Shown here: positions 42,672 through 50,705 of the stretch, piece by piece
How the letters are laid out: each line of letters begins with the position of its first letter
Position numbering within the stretch: position 1 is the stretch's first letter
Source of the DNA: Bacillota bacterium
GTDB lineage: Bacteria; Bacillota; SHA-98; Ch115
Direction: 5' to 3'
Length of the DNA: 64,000 bases
NCBI GenBank assembly: GCA_013178415.1
Contig: JABLXA010000015.1
Coordinates: 1 to 64,000, forward strand
Notes under the pieces: generated by a model
Database searches by the model: none
Seen by the model: the letters and a program-made list of their open reading frames with translations, nothing else
What the model was told of the DNA's origin: nothing
Translations under genes and position numbers: made by a program

Positions 42672-43654
42672 TATGAACTCCGCCTGCAAGAGGCTATTGC
42701 AAGATCTATGAGTATATCTTTATAGGGCCCGCCCGGGAGCTTCTGTAGCGCTTCGATAGCTTTTTCAGAATATGACCTGGCAACATCCTGAGCATACTGG
42801 ATCCCGCCGGACTTTTCCACCATGTCCACGGCAGCATAGAGGGCTTCTGGCGTGTTCCTGCCTTCCAGGAGCAGTTCTTTCAACTCATGGCCATTTCCAT
42901 GGTCCAGGGCAAATATTACCGGAAGCGAATAGACTCCCTGCCTTATATCATTTAGTACAGGCTTCCCTGTCTCATTTTCTGACGACAAGAAATCCATGAG
43001 GTCATCCGCAATTTGAAAGGCCACTCCTAAAGAATCACCGTAATCTGTGAGGGCGGATATCAGCCTGGGAGAAAGCCTGGCAAGCCTGGCCCCGGCCCAG
43101 CAGCTCAAAGCCGTGAGGGAAGATGTCTTTTGTCTTACCCACTGGAGGTAAAGCTCTTCTGTAATTTCTGGGCTATACCTGAGCTCATGTTGCAATATCT
43201 CGCCATTACAGAGGCCCTCCACTATACTGCCGATATGAAAAAGATCCCTTGGGCTGAAGACTGATGACAGGAGCTTGACAGCCCTGGCGAGCATATAGTC
43301 TCCGGCAAATATCGCGCTCTTGGCCCCATGGGAAGCATTTATGGTGGGGACTCCCCTCCTGATCGGAGATTCATCTATTATATCATCATGGATCAGGGAG
43401 GCAAGGTGAATGGCTTCAATCGCCTCGGCGGCCAAAATGTGCGAATTTGAATCATATTTCCCAAACCTGCCTGAAATGATCACAAGGCCCGCCCGTAGGC
43501 GTTTCGCTGGAGCCTCGACGAGTGTTGCCAGAGATGGCCTGAGGAGCCTTGGCGCTTCCCGGGCTAAGGCTTGAAGTCCCTCATTGACCGCGCTGATGTC
43601 GTCTTTGATAAGGGGGTTATTGAGAAGTCTTCTTATATCCTGCACGATTTCCAT
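42671..43654 (-). CDS. Long-chain polyprenyl diphosphate synthase (HepT/IspB type)
   Basis: A 327-residue trans-prenyltransferase. The first Asp-rich motif HDDIIDE lies near residue 90 and the second, QIADDLMDF, near 216. It makes the isoprenoid tail for menaquinone or a related quinone; chain length is not readable. ATG at 43654 lies inside the end of apbE (38-base overlap), so the two are translationally coupled. In the Listeria extracellular electron transfer locus an equivalent synthase (DmkB) also accompanies flavin-transfer genes. Confidence 0.88.
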   Translation of the reverse strand: MEIVQDIRRLLNNPLIKDDISAVNEGLQALAREAPRLLRPSLATLVEAPAKRLRAGLVIISGRFGKYDSNSHILAAEAIEAIHLASLIHDDIIDESPIRRGVPTINASHGAKSAIFAGDYMLARAVKLLSSVFSPRDLFHIGSIVEGLCNGEILQHELRYSPEITEELYLQWVRQKTSSLTALSCWAGARLARLSPRLISALTDYGDSLGVAFQIADDLMDFLSSENETGKPVLNDIRQGVYSLPVIFALDHGNGHELKELLLEGRNTPEALYAAVDMVEKSGGIQYAQDVARSYSEKAIEALQKLPGGPYKDILIDLAIASCRRSS

Positions 43655-44741
43655 GTGACCAGATTACCTCATCTCTTAGGCCGCTCGATATCAGGACTCT
43701 CTTATCACTGGTTATCAGGACACCTTCGATCCCCGGGAGGCTTTCTATCAGCTTCATGCCCTTATCTGGCCCCAGAAGGAAGACGGTAGTAGATAGCGCA
43801 TCACCGTCGATGGACTTGTCTGAGACAATACTGGCGCTAATAAGTCCGCTACGTGAAGGCGATCCTGTTTTGGGGTCAAGAATATGGTGGTATCTCACCC
43901 CATCTTTTTCAAAATACCGCTCATAGTCGCCAGATGTCACAATGCTTTTGTCTATGACCGGGATCGCAAGCACGTAATTGCCACGTTCCCCGCGCGGATC
44001 CTGTATCCCGACCCTCCAAGGGCCACCTTCTGGTTTCGAGCCCAGGACTACAACATTTCCTCCGAGGTCAATGTAGCCGCTTGATATTCCAAATTCCTGG
44101 AAAATTCTAATGACTTCATCCCCGGCATAGCCTTTAGCTACGGCGCCGAGGTCAACCGCCATCCCGGGCCTCTTTAGAAAAGCAGTGCCGTCCTTTTCAT
44201 TAATGACGAGATCTCTATACCCAATGAGGGCACGGGCCTTCTCTATGTCTTTTGCCTGCGGGACATGGGCCTTTTCCGTACCGATACCCCAGAGCTTCAC
44301 CAGAGGACCAACAGTCGGGTCAAACTCACCCTGGCTTATTTCCGCGAAACGGTAAGCCTCTTTAAGCAGTATAAGCGTATCCCTTGATATACGAACAGGG
44401 GTCTTGCCCGCCGCCCTGTTGAGGGCGGATATCTCACTATCCTCCAGGTTTGCACTGACCTCCTGCTCAATCTGCCTTATTCTGTCAAATGCCTTATCCA
44501 CAGCCCGACGAGCATTTGGGCCATAAGCTTTGGCGGTCACCAGAGTCCCCATGAGGAATTCAGACTTGGTGGCTGACTGGGGCAAGCCAGCCCCGCCTCC
44601 CTTGGCCGCCAATAATTGAAACGCATCAGGGGCGTACACGACGCCCATGGCAACTAGTATACATATTGCAAGGATCAAGCCGGTGAGTCTGAGCCATAAA
44701 AGATTCCGGCCTGACTTGCGCATCGTCTCCCTATTGATCAA
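43617..44741 (-). CDS. apbE: FAD:protein FMN transferase
   Basis: About 374 residues, membrane-anchored by a helix near residues 15-35. Motifs are FLMGTLVTA, FDPTVGPLVKLWG, DLGAVAKGYAGDEV, DLGGNVVVLG, HHILDPKTG and DALSTTVF. It attaches FMN to Thr (or Ser) of exported proteins. The gene upstream encodes a protein with two such acceptor sites, its obvious substrate. TTG at 44741 is chosen because GAGGAGA lies seven bases upstream; an in-frame ATG also exists at 44717. Confidence 0.9.
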   Translation of the reverse strand: MINRETMRKSGRNLLWLRLTGLILAICILVAMGVVYAPDAFQLLAAKGGGAGLPQSATKSEFLMGTLVTAKAYGPNARRAVDKAFDRIRQIEQEVSANLEDSEISALNRAAGKTPVRISRDTLILLKEAYRFAEISQGEFDPTVGPLVKLWGIGTEKAHVPQAKDIEKARALIGYRDLVINEKDGTAFLKRPGMAVDLGAVAKGYAGDEVIRIFQEFGISSGYIDLGGNVVVLGSKPEGGPWRVGIQDPRGERGNYVLAIPVIDKSIVTSGDYERYFEKDGVRYHHILDPKTGSPSRSGLISASIVSDKSIDGDALSTTVFLLGPDKGMKLIESLPGIEGVLITSDKRVLISSGLRDEVIWSHGNRAGYKKTSQ

Positions 44742-44838
44742 GAGCAGATCTCCTCTCCAATCTGATTGCGCCGCAGGCCATTCGATCTTCAATCATAGAG
44801 GAATAAGGATTTTTCTCCGCACCCACAAAATGGAGAGA

Positions 44839-45543
44839 TCATTCAGCCTGTTTAAGCGCACCGCGTACTGCATCCATGTATTTCTTGCTGCTGCTGGTGG
44901 CTCCGGTATAAATGTCTACGTCAGGAGATTGAGCCTTGAGTATTCTGGCAGGAATCTCCTTATACGCTTCTTTGCCAGGCGCATATTTATAATCGGCCAT
45001 CTGTTTCGCGGTCGGGGAGATCACGTTGACCTCAGCCATCTTAGAATTCCTGATCACCACTTCTACGATGACATCCCCGTGCTTGGGGTCTCTCACAACC
45101 CCCACATAGTTTCCGTCATGCCATTTTGCCCCACCCTTGAGAGGGCCTTTGGCTTCGGCATTAGCGAGGGCCATTGTGACGGCCTGGATGTAGCTCTTGG
45201 AGCTCCCTGTTGCCTTTGAAACAACATCTACATTAGGAGATTGCTTCTCCACAATAGCCTTGGGGATCTTAGTATAAGCTTCAAGAGCAGGGGCATATTT
45301 TTCACCCTTGACATATTCCTCTGTGGGCATGATAACATTGACATCGGTTATTTTCCCGCCCTTTATCACAACCTCGACGACTGTATCGGAATGGGCGGGG
45401 TCTTTAGTTACCCCATACCAGGAGCCGTCGCGATATTTGGCGCTAGCGGATGAACTGATGATGGCCGCTCCAACCAAGGCCAACGCCGCCAGAATGACTC
45501 CTAGGAGAAGAAGCAGACGATTTTGCGATTTTAGCACCCTCAA
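44839..45543 (-). CDS. Membrane-anchored protein with two FMN-binding domains
   Basis: About 234 residues. An N-terminal helix (LLLLLGVILAALALVGAAII) anchors it outside the membrane. Two FMN_bind domains follow: residues about 37-130 with SKATGSS, and about 137-230 with the classical flavinylation site YTGATSSSK. The first site has Lys where Gly is usual and may be less used. It should carry electrons outward, as PplA does in Listeria, although PplA is lipid-anchored. The TTG at 45543 follows AAGGGAGG. Confidence 0.85.
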   Translation of the reverse strand: MRVLKSQNRLLLLLGVILAALALVGAAIISSSASAKYRDGSWYGVTKDPAHSDTVVEVVIKGGKITDVNVIMPTEEYVKGEKYAPALEAYTKIPKAIVEKQSPNVDVVSKATGSSKSYIQAVTMALANAEAKGPLKGGAKWHDGNYVGVVRDPKHGDVIVEVVIRNSKMAEVNVISPTAKQMADYKYAPGKEAYKEIPARILKAQSPDVDIYTGATSSSKKYMDAVRGALKQAE

Positions 45544-45771
45544 GACGCCTCCCTTGTGCGCGCACGTTTTTGAATATATGCTCAAGACCACCGGCTTGTA
45601 TCCTTTTGAGATTTTACATCAAAAATCCTCATTTGCGAAGCCATGAATTTAAAATCCGGTATGGCACATTATACCAAAAGCGTGAGAATAAGCTTTGAGT
45701 TTGTTGGGGTTGCGCGAATGGCACAACGAATGATATATTTTCTGTTAGGTGTTTTGTTGGTAGAATCACAT

Positions 45772-45801
45772 ATGCTCCTACAAACCATGCTCCTACAAAG
45801 C
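45772..45801. repeat. Two-copy 15-bp tandem repeat in the divergent promoter region
   Basis: ATGCTCCTACAAA plus CC or GC, twice in succession. It lies between the divergent FMN-binding protein and NADH dehydrogenase genes (45544-45860), about 60 bases before the latter. It may be a regulator site; nothing else in this gap is clear. Confidence 0.45.
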
Positions 45802-45860
45802 ACCGGTCCCAACCAGTCTGGGTTCGCTTCAAATATCGGGTAGAAGGGAGGGGAAAAGAT

Positions 45861-47606
45861 TTGGGTGAGGAAGATGCAAAGAGAGGTCCAAGGAAGATAC
45901 TCATTGTCGGGGGCGGATATGCTGGAGTGCATGTTGCTCAGAGGCTGGCAAGGACCCTGAGAGGCGACGAGTCTATAGATATCACCTTGATAAACCGCGG
46001 CCCAAATCATACGCTTCTGACAGATTTACATGAGGTGGCGGGCAACAGGATTTCTCCTGAGGGTGTGGAGGTTCCTCTGCGAAAGGTATTTGCCAAAAGC
46101 CCTGTAAATGTGGTGGAAGACCATATAATCAGGATTGATCCGCAGAAAAAGATCCTCTATTCTGAGACTCGTGAATATCCATATGACTACGCCATCCTCG
46201 CGTGTGGCAGTGAGCCGGCATATTACAATATCCCGGGCATGAAGGAAAATGCCCTGTCGCTATGGTCATATGCAGACGCTGTCAGGGTCAGACAGCATAT
46301 TGTGGAGATGTTCAGAACCGCGGCTAAGGAGAATGATGCAATCAAACGTCAAGAGCTCCTCACATTTGTGGTTGGCGGAGGCGGATTTACCGGGGTGGAA
46401 ATGATAGGTGAATTGGCCGATTGGGTTCCTGAACTCTGCCGCGAATACGGGCTGTCTGAATTCGATGTTACCCTTGTCCTGATAGAGGCCTTGCCCACCA
46501 TATTGCCTAATTTGCGCCGGAGCCTTGCCGAGAGGGCGCAACGGTATATGCGGGCGAGAGGGATAACTGTGCTCACGAATTCTCCTATTACAGGAGTGAC
46601 GCAGGAGGAGGTTATCTTAAAATCCGGGACAAGGATTAAGACACATACGGTCATTTGGACTGGCGGGGTACAGGCGAATCATGACGCGCAGGAATTTGGA
46701 TTCACCTGTCACAAGCGTGGCAGGATCAAGGTAGATGAGTTCCTCAAAGTGCAGGGCTTCCCGGATATATACGCGATAGGAGACAATGCTTGTTTCATGG
46801 ATGAGAAAGGGGAACTGCCTGCTCTTGTCGAGGCATGCCTGCAAGGGGCTGATCACGTAGCTGAGAGCATTGCCTCCGAGATCAAAGGTCGCCCGGTACG
46901 TAGGTTCAGACCCAGGCTTCATGGGGTCATGGTATCCATTGGGGCCACCTATGCTGTGGCAGATATAGCAGGCGTCCCGCTTTGGGGTATACCCGCCATG
47001 ATCATGAAGCATTTGGTAAACATTCATTACCTCCTGGGCGTTGGAGGATTATGGCTCGTGAGCCGGTACCTCAGGCTGGAATTCCTGAATGAAAGGGGAA
47101 CCTTATCGCCTGTGTATAGTCATCTGAATGTCAAGACTAGTGCCATATGGCTTGTCATCCTGCGTCTCTTCCTGGGCTATCAGTGGCTCATGTCCGGCAT
47201 CGACAAGGTAAGGGCTGGTTTTTTGGTCTCTGGTGACAAGCTTGTATCAGGGTCGTCTCTTGTGCCGCTTGGGCCCGGAACTCCGCAGTTCTATGCGACT
47301 TTCATGGAGAAAGTCGTTTTCCCACATGCATTGTTTTTCCAGGTTATGGTCACCCTGGGTGAGCTTGCAATTGGAATTGCGCTGATTTTCGGACTCTTTA
47401 CGGCGCTTGCTGGCCTGGGTTCAATATTCATGAACCTCAACTTCATGCTTTCTGGGGCGGGAAACATCTGGTTCCTCATTAGCTCCATCCCCATGCTGGG
47501 CGGGGCAGGGCGGGCCTTTGGGCTTGACCATTATATAATGCCTATCCTAGAAAGTATCTGGAGGGAAAGGATCTCTACGACAGCTTCAAAAAAGGCTGCA
47601 GCTTAG
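45861..47606 (+). CDS. NDH-2-type NADH dehydrogenase fused to a DoxX-like membrane domain
   Basis: A 581-residue flavoprotein. The FAD fold has GGGYAG near residue 17, the NADH fold VVGGGGFTGVE near 170, and YAIGDN near 307. After about residue 400 several membrane helices resemble DoxX (RLFLGYQWLMSGIDK, then VTLGELAIGIALIFGLF). Type II NADH dehydrogenases pass electrons from NADH to quinone without pumping. A C-terminal membrane domain is also known from the Ndh2 of the Listeria electron export system. TTG at 45861 follows GGGAGGGGA. Confidence 0.88.
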   Translation: MGEEDAKRGPRKILIVGGGYAGVHVAQRLARTLRGDESIDITLINRGPNHTLLTDLHEVAGNRISPEGVEVPLRKVFAKSPVNVVEDHIIRIDPQKKILYSETREYPYDYAILACGSEPAYYNIPGMKENALSLWSYADAVRVRQHIVEMFRTAAKENDAIKRQELLTFVVGGGGFTGVEMIGELADWVPELCREYGLSEFDVTLVLIEALPTILPNLRRSLAERAQRYMRARGITVLTNSPITGVTQEEVILKSGTRIKTHTVIWTGGVQANHDAQEFGFTCHKRGRIKVDEFLKVQGFPDIYAIGDNACFMDEKGELPALVEACLQGADHVAESIASEIKGRPVRRFRPRLHGVMVSIGATYAVADIAGVPLWGIPAMIMKHLVNIHYLLGVGGLWLVSRYLRLEFLNERGTLSPVYSHLNVKTSAIWLVILRLFLGYQWLMSGIDKVRAGFLVSGDKLVSGSSLVPLGPGTPQFYATFMEKVVFPHALFFQVMVTLGELAIGIALIFGLFTALAGLGSIFMNLNFMLSGAGNIWFLISSIPMLGGAGRAFGLDHYIMPILESIWRERISTTASKKAAA

Positions 47607-47634
47607 TATAGTGGGGCAGCTTAGTTTAGTGGGG
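47599..47634. repeat. 18-bp tandem duplication at the NADH dehydrogenase stop
   Basis: CAGCTTAGT(A/T)TAGTGGGG twice; the first copy contains the stop codon. Probably a slippage product. Confidence 0.55.
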
Positions 47635-47650
47635 CGGAAAGGCATCTAAA

Positions 47651-47712
47651 AACGACGGCGAGGGTAAAGGCGGGATCATATACTTCGCTCGCCGTCGTTC
47701 TTTCTATCTTTT
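47651..47712. terminator. Terminator between the NADH dehydrogenase gene and the convergent SASP gene
   Basis: AACGACGGCGAG (47651-47662) pairs perfectly with CTCGCCGTCGTT (47688-47699); a pyrimidine-rich CTTTCTATCTTTT follows on the plus strand. Confidence 0.75.
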
Positions 47713-47737
47713 AGCTGTTACTGTGACCTAGGGCCGG

Positions 47738-48055
47738 TTACTGTGCCTTGATCCCACTTAGGTTAGCCTGCGTGCCCTGGACAGTCTGTACTGTGCCTGG
47801 GCGTTGGGCTAACCCGCTCTGAAAACCAGCCTGAACGCTTGCCACAGTGCCTTCTACTAGCGCCCTCTCAGCCGCCTCTATCATCCTGCGGACCATATGT
47901 CCGCCTACGGCACCGCACTGGGCGGAGGAGAGATTACCCCAATAGTGGCCCTGAATGAGATTCGTAGGGATATTCAATTCATTGGCTATCTCGTACTTGA
48001 GTTTATCCAGGGCTGCGCCGGCCTGAGGCAGTAAAGAACGGTTCCTCCTAGGCAT
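47738..48055 (-). CDS. Alpha/beta-type small acid-soluble spore protein
   Basis: A 105-residue SASP. KYEIANEL contains the germination protease site, and YWGNLSSAQCGAVGGHMV with MIEAAERAL are the DNA-binding helices of the family. These proteins coat spore DNA in the forespore and protect it. A C-terminal Gln-rich tail is longer than usual. ATG at 48055 follows GAGGGGGGTG. A second SASP gene lies upstream on the same strand. Confidence 0.93.
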   Translation of the reverse strand: MPRRNRSLLPQAGAALDKLKYEIANELNIPTNLIQGHYWGNLSSAQCGAVGGHMVRRMIEAAERALVEGTVASVQAGFQSGLAQRPGTVQTVQGTQANLSGIKAQ

Positions 48056-48195
48056 TAAATTCACCCCCCTCGATAATTCTGAGTATAGTTTCTCACTGGT
48101 GGAAAGTCATATGCTGGAAAGTAGAGAAAGACAGGATCATGTACTCCTGTCTTTCCATATCGAAGGGGTGAGTTATGGATGTTAGTATAATTGCC

Positions 48196-48531
48196 TTATT
48201 TATCACGTTTCGGCTGGTCTTCCTTGTTTGATTTCAAAGCCTTCGTCGAGTTCGCCGTGGAATTCGGCACCCAATCTCCTGACAGGCCTTGTCGAAAACC
48301 AGCCTTTACGCTGGCCGCAACCTGTTCCGCCAGGGCTGCTTCAGCCGCCTCTATCATTCGCTTTACCATGTGCCCACCCACCGCGCCACATTGGGCAGCG
48401 GTGAGGTTGCCCCAATAGTCCTTTTCTACCACTTCCCGTGGAAGATTGAGTTCATTTGCCACTTCATATTTTAGGTTCTGAAGCCATGTCTTGGAATTAG
48501 AAAGAGCAGATTTCCTTTTACCTTTCGGCAC
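48196..48531 (-). CDS. Alpha/beta-type small acid-soluble spore protein (second copy)
   Basis: About 111 residues. KYEVANEL (germination protease site), DYWGNLTAAQCGAVGGHMV and MIEAAEAAL are conserved with the first copy. The N-terminus and the Lys-rich tail differ, so the duplication is not recent. GTG at 48531 follows GGGGGGCGAGA; the frame continues upstream without SASP-like sequence. It was likely expressed under forespore sigma factors, but I could not define that promoter. Confidence 0.92.
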   Translation of the reverse strand: MPKGKRKSALSNSKTWLQNLKYEVANELNLPREVVEKDYWGNLTAAQCGAVGGHMVKRMIEAAEAALAEQVAASVKAGFRQGLSGDWVPNSTANSTKALKSNKEDQPKRDK

Positions 48532-48672
48532 ATTCTCGCCCCCCCGACTGAAACACTGCTTATATAATCCCCCGTTGCACGGCATAGTATGATGGTTTTT
48601 TCAGTTATGCATGCTAAATGGCTCTATAAATGGATTGAAATTCTATTGAAGCAAAATTCTTTGCCACCCCCC

Positions 48673-48729
48673 TTGACTCGACTGAAGTAGGGAGAGTATA
48701 ATCATGCTAGGCCCACCCCAGGGGGTGGG
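48673..48729 (+). promoter_or_regulatory. Promoter and G-tract operator of the CsoR/CstR-type gene
   Basis: TTGACT (48673-48678) and TATAAT (48697-48702) are 18 bases apart. Just after the -10, CCCACCCCAGGGGGTGGG (48712-48729) is a perfect palindrome of C and G tracts, the form of CsoR/CstR operators. Binding there would block transcription initiation. Confidence 0.75.
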
Positions 48730-48814
48730 GATCAGGTTCGTCCATCGCCGGGGAAAAGAACAGATACGTAGGAAATGACATATATGAAAAGGCAGGGATA
48801 AGCCGAAGAGGGAC

Positions 48815-49111
48815 ATGAATCCAAGAGGAGATACAGGAAAAGAAGAGCTTCTGAAAAGGCTCAAGGTAATAAAGGGGCATGTCTGTGGTATTGAGAGGAT
48901 GATCGAGGAAGAAAAGGGCTGCCCGGAGGTCTTGACGCAGCTGGCTGCAATCAAGGCATCCATACGAAAGGTTGAGGAACAGTTACTCGAGCATTATGCT
49001 TTTCAATGTCTTTCAGAAGCGGCCAAACGGAAGGCGTCAGCGCCTGAAGCTGATGATCTTCAGCGGGAAGTCCGAGAGGTTATCAATACCATAATGCGTT
49101 TCGTGAGGTGA
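48815..49111 (+). CDS. CsoR/CstR-family repressor
   Basis: A 98-residue helical repressor of the copper- or persulfide-sensing family (RLKVIKGHVCGIERMI). Cys36 and Cys65 match the conserved thiols. The copper-ligand His expected four residues before Cys65 is Tyr here (EHYAFQC). Loss of that His points to a sulfur or thiol sensor such as CstR rather than a Cu(I) sensor, which fits the thioredoxin gene that overlaps its stop by a few bases. A GC-palindrome operator precedes the gene. Confidence 0.82.
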   Translation: MNPRGDTGKEELLKRLKVIKGHVCGIERMIEEEKGCPEVLTQLAAIKASIRKVEEQLLEHYAFQCLSEAAKRKASAPEADDLQREVREVINTIMRFVR

Positions 49112-49116
49112 ATCAT

Positions 49117-49584
49117 GTGCAATTGCGCGTAAGAGTGGGGCTCTTACTGGCTATCCTATTGATTGTGGTGTCGTTTCTTGCCATTAACATCTATACATCA
49201 TACGGAAGTAAATCCAGTGGAGCGAACTCAGGTCAAGAAAAGGGGGACAAAGAATCTATGGCTCATCCAATCACTCTGACGGATGCTAATTTTGAGGCGG
49301 AAATCACAAATTATAAGGGCGTAGCTCTTGTGGACTTCTGGGCAGAATGGTGCGGGCCCTGTAGGATGATGGCCCCTACCGTTGACGAATTGGCCTCGGA
49401 CTTCCAGGGGAGAGCTAAGATAGCAAAGCTCAATGTCGATGACAATGGCGAAATTGCTGCAGCCTTTGGTATAATGAGCATCCCTACGCTGATCATATTC
49501 AAGGATGGACAGCCTGTAGATAAGCTCATAGGTGTGCAGCCAAAGGCAGAACTGAGCCGGAGGATCGAAAGGTGGCTTAGATAA
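49117..49584 (+). CDS. Membrane-anchored thioredoxin
   Basis: About 155 residues. An N-terminal helix (LLLAILLIVVSFLAI) is followed by a polar linker and a complete thioredoxin domain with VDFWAEWCGPCRMMAP and the cis-Pro segment SIPTLIIF. It should act outside the membrane on thiols. GTG at 49117 (GAGGTGA upstream) or 49108 keeps the anchor; an internal ATG at 49258 would give a soluble form. It is cotranscribed with the CstR-like regulator. Confidence 0.87.
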   Translation: MQLRVRVGLLLAILLIVVSFLAINIYTSYGSKSSGANSGQEKGDKESMAHPITLTDANFEAEITNYKGVALVDFWAEWCGPCRMMAPTVDELASDFQGRAKIAKLNVDDNGEIAAAFGIMSIPTLIIFKDGQPVDKLIGVQPKAELSRRIERWLR

Positions 49585-49631
49585 GGCCTCGATGACTAGA
49601 GCCGAGTCAGCGAGGTATGGTCATTATGCAG

Positions 49632-49670
49632 AAAAATGCCGCCCACGTGCGAACGTGAGCGGCATTTTTT
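49632..49670. terminator. Bidirectional terminator
   Basis: AAAAATGCCGC (49632-49642) pairs with GCGGCATTTTT (49659-49669), with an inner ACGT pair. It serves the thioredoxin gene and the convergent FmdB gene, whose stop overlaps the T-run. Confidence 0.85.
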
Positions 49671-49935
49671 AATGCGCCGCCGAACTAGTGGCACTCTCAG
49701 ACTTGCTAGAATAGCTGCTTGAGCCATTATCCTGCTTTTCCTTTTCCTTATACTCCTTGCTGCGATGATCTGTGGTGTAAAACCCGGAGCCTTTGAATAT
49801 AATCCCGATATTGGAGGAAATCAAACGCTTTACCGGTCCTCCGCACTTCGGACAGCTCTTGAGGGGTTCATCACTCATCTTTTGAAACTCCTCAAATCGC
49901 CCGCATTTCTCGCATTTATACTCATAAGTGGGCAT
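49669..49935 (-). CDS. FmdB-type zinc ribbon protein
   Basis: An 88-residue protein. MPTYEYKCEKCGRFEEF and SCPKCGGPVKRLIS give a four-Cys zinc ribbon, followed by a Ser/Lys-rich tail. Such proteins are common near regulators; function is unknown despite the name (amide and formamide regulation). ATG at 49935; GGGAGG upstream. Confidence 0.88.
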   Translation of the reverse strand: MPTYEYKCEKCGRFEEFQKMSDEPLKSCPKCGGPVKRLISSNIGIIFKGSGFYTTDHRSKEYKEKEKQDNGSSSYSSKSESATSSAAH

Positions 49936-50131
49936 GTTGTATCGCCTCCCAAGAATTTATAAGAAACTGCTCAAACTCTATTTCGATATGCCGGCAATTT
50001 GAAGTCTGGCAGGCCCGGGGTATGGCCTCGGCAGATGGCCTGATAGCCTAGGTAGCCAGTATGAGAATGCTCGAAAAATAATATAGAAAAGAAGGCTCAT
50101 CCTGTCAAGTACATAGAAAGCCAGTATTAGA

Positions 50132-50172
50132 ACCCCCGGGCACTGGATAGAATCATACTAGAACCCGGGGGT
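50132..50172 (+). promoter_or_regulatory. Hairpin sequestering the dedA ribosome site
   Basis: ACCCCCGGG (50132-50140) pairs perfectly with CCCGGGGGT (50164-50172), which is the only Shine-Dalgarno candidate for the gene at 50181. Translation should need the stem to open. Confidence 0.5.
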
Positions 50173-50180
50173 GTCCTGCA

Positions 50181-50684
50181 TTGTCTGACCTTGCGCGAAC
50201 TCTTTATGACACAGTCATACGCTATGGTTACCTGGCGCTTTTCGTCGCTACTCTCCTGGAAGGCACGGGCCTTCCAGGGCCCATTCAAATTGCACTTTTT
50301 GCGTCTGGCTATTTGATCATAAGGGGCGATATGGATCCGGCGGCCGCGATCATGGTTGCGGCAATGGGAAATGTGTCAGGCAATGCCATAGGATATCTCC
50401 TGGGGGCGAGTGGCGGTAGGGCCTTTGTGCGGAGATGGGGGAGATACTTGAGAATAACAGAGAACCACCTGGAATGGATCGACAGGTGGTTCTGCCGCTA
50501 TGGCAGTCTGACAGCCTTCATTGCTCGCATCTTCGGCATCATCAGGACTCCCGTCATAATAGGCGCCGGGGTGGCCAGGATGCCCATCGGGCCTTTCCTC
50601 CTGTTTTCCGGCATCGGCGATCTCATATGGGCCACCTTCTGGATCTATGCCAGCATGCTGCTGGGCGGGAGACTTCTCGGATGA
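50181..50684 (+). CDS. DedA-family membrane protein
   Basis: A 167-residue polytopic protein, somewhat short for DedA (about 200). GTGLPGPIQIALFASGY and GNAIGYLLGASGG with FIARIFGIIRTPVIIGAGVARM are the family's conserved regions. DedA proteins are thought to recycle undecaprenyl phosphate or move phospholipids. The TTG start at 50181 follows GGGGGTG, which lies in a hairpin. Confidence 0.85.
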   Translation: MSDLARTLYDTVIRYGYLALFVATLLEGTGLPGPIQIALFASGYLIIRGDMDPAAAIMVAAMGNVSGNAIGYLLGASGGRAFVRRWGRYLRITENHLEWIDRWFCRYGSLTAFIARIFGIIRTPVIIGAGVARMPIGPFLLFSGIGDLIWATFWIYASMLLGGRLLG

Positions 50685-50705
50685 GCTGATCTCCCCTCGA
50701 ATGAG

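Noticed and set aside
45592-45860. A small plus-strand frame of 66 codons in the divergent region before the NADH dehydrogenase
   Set aside because: It lacks a ribosome site, contains the 15-bp tandem repeat, and has no recognisable features.
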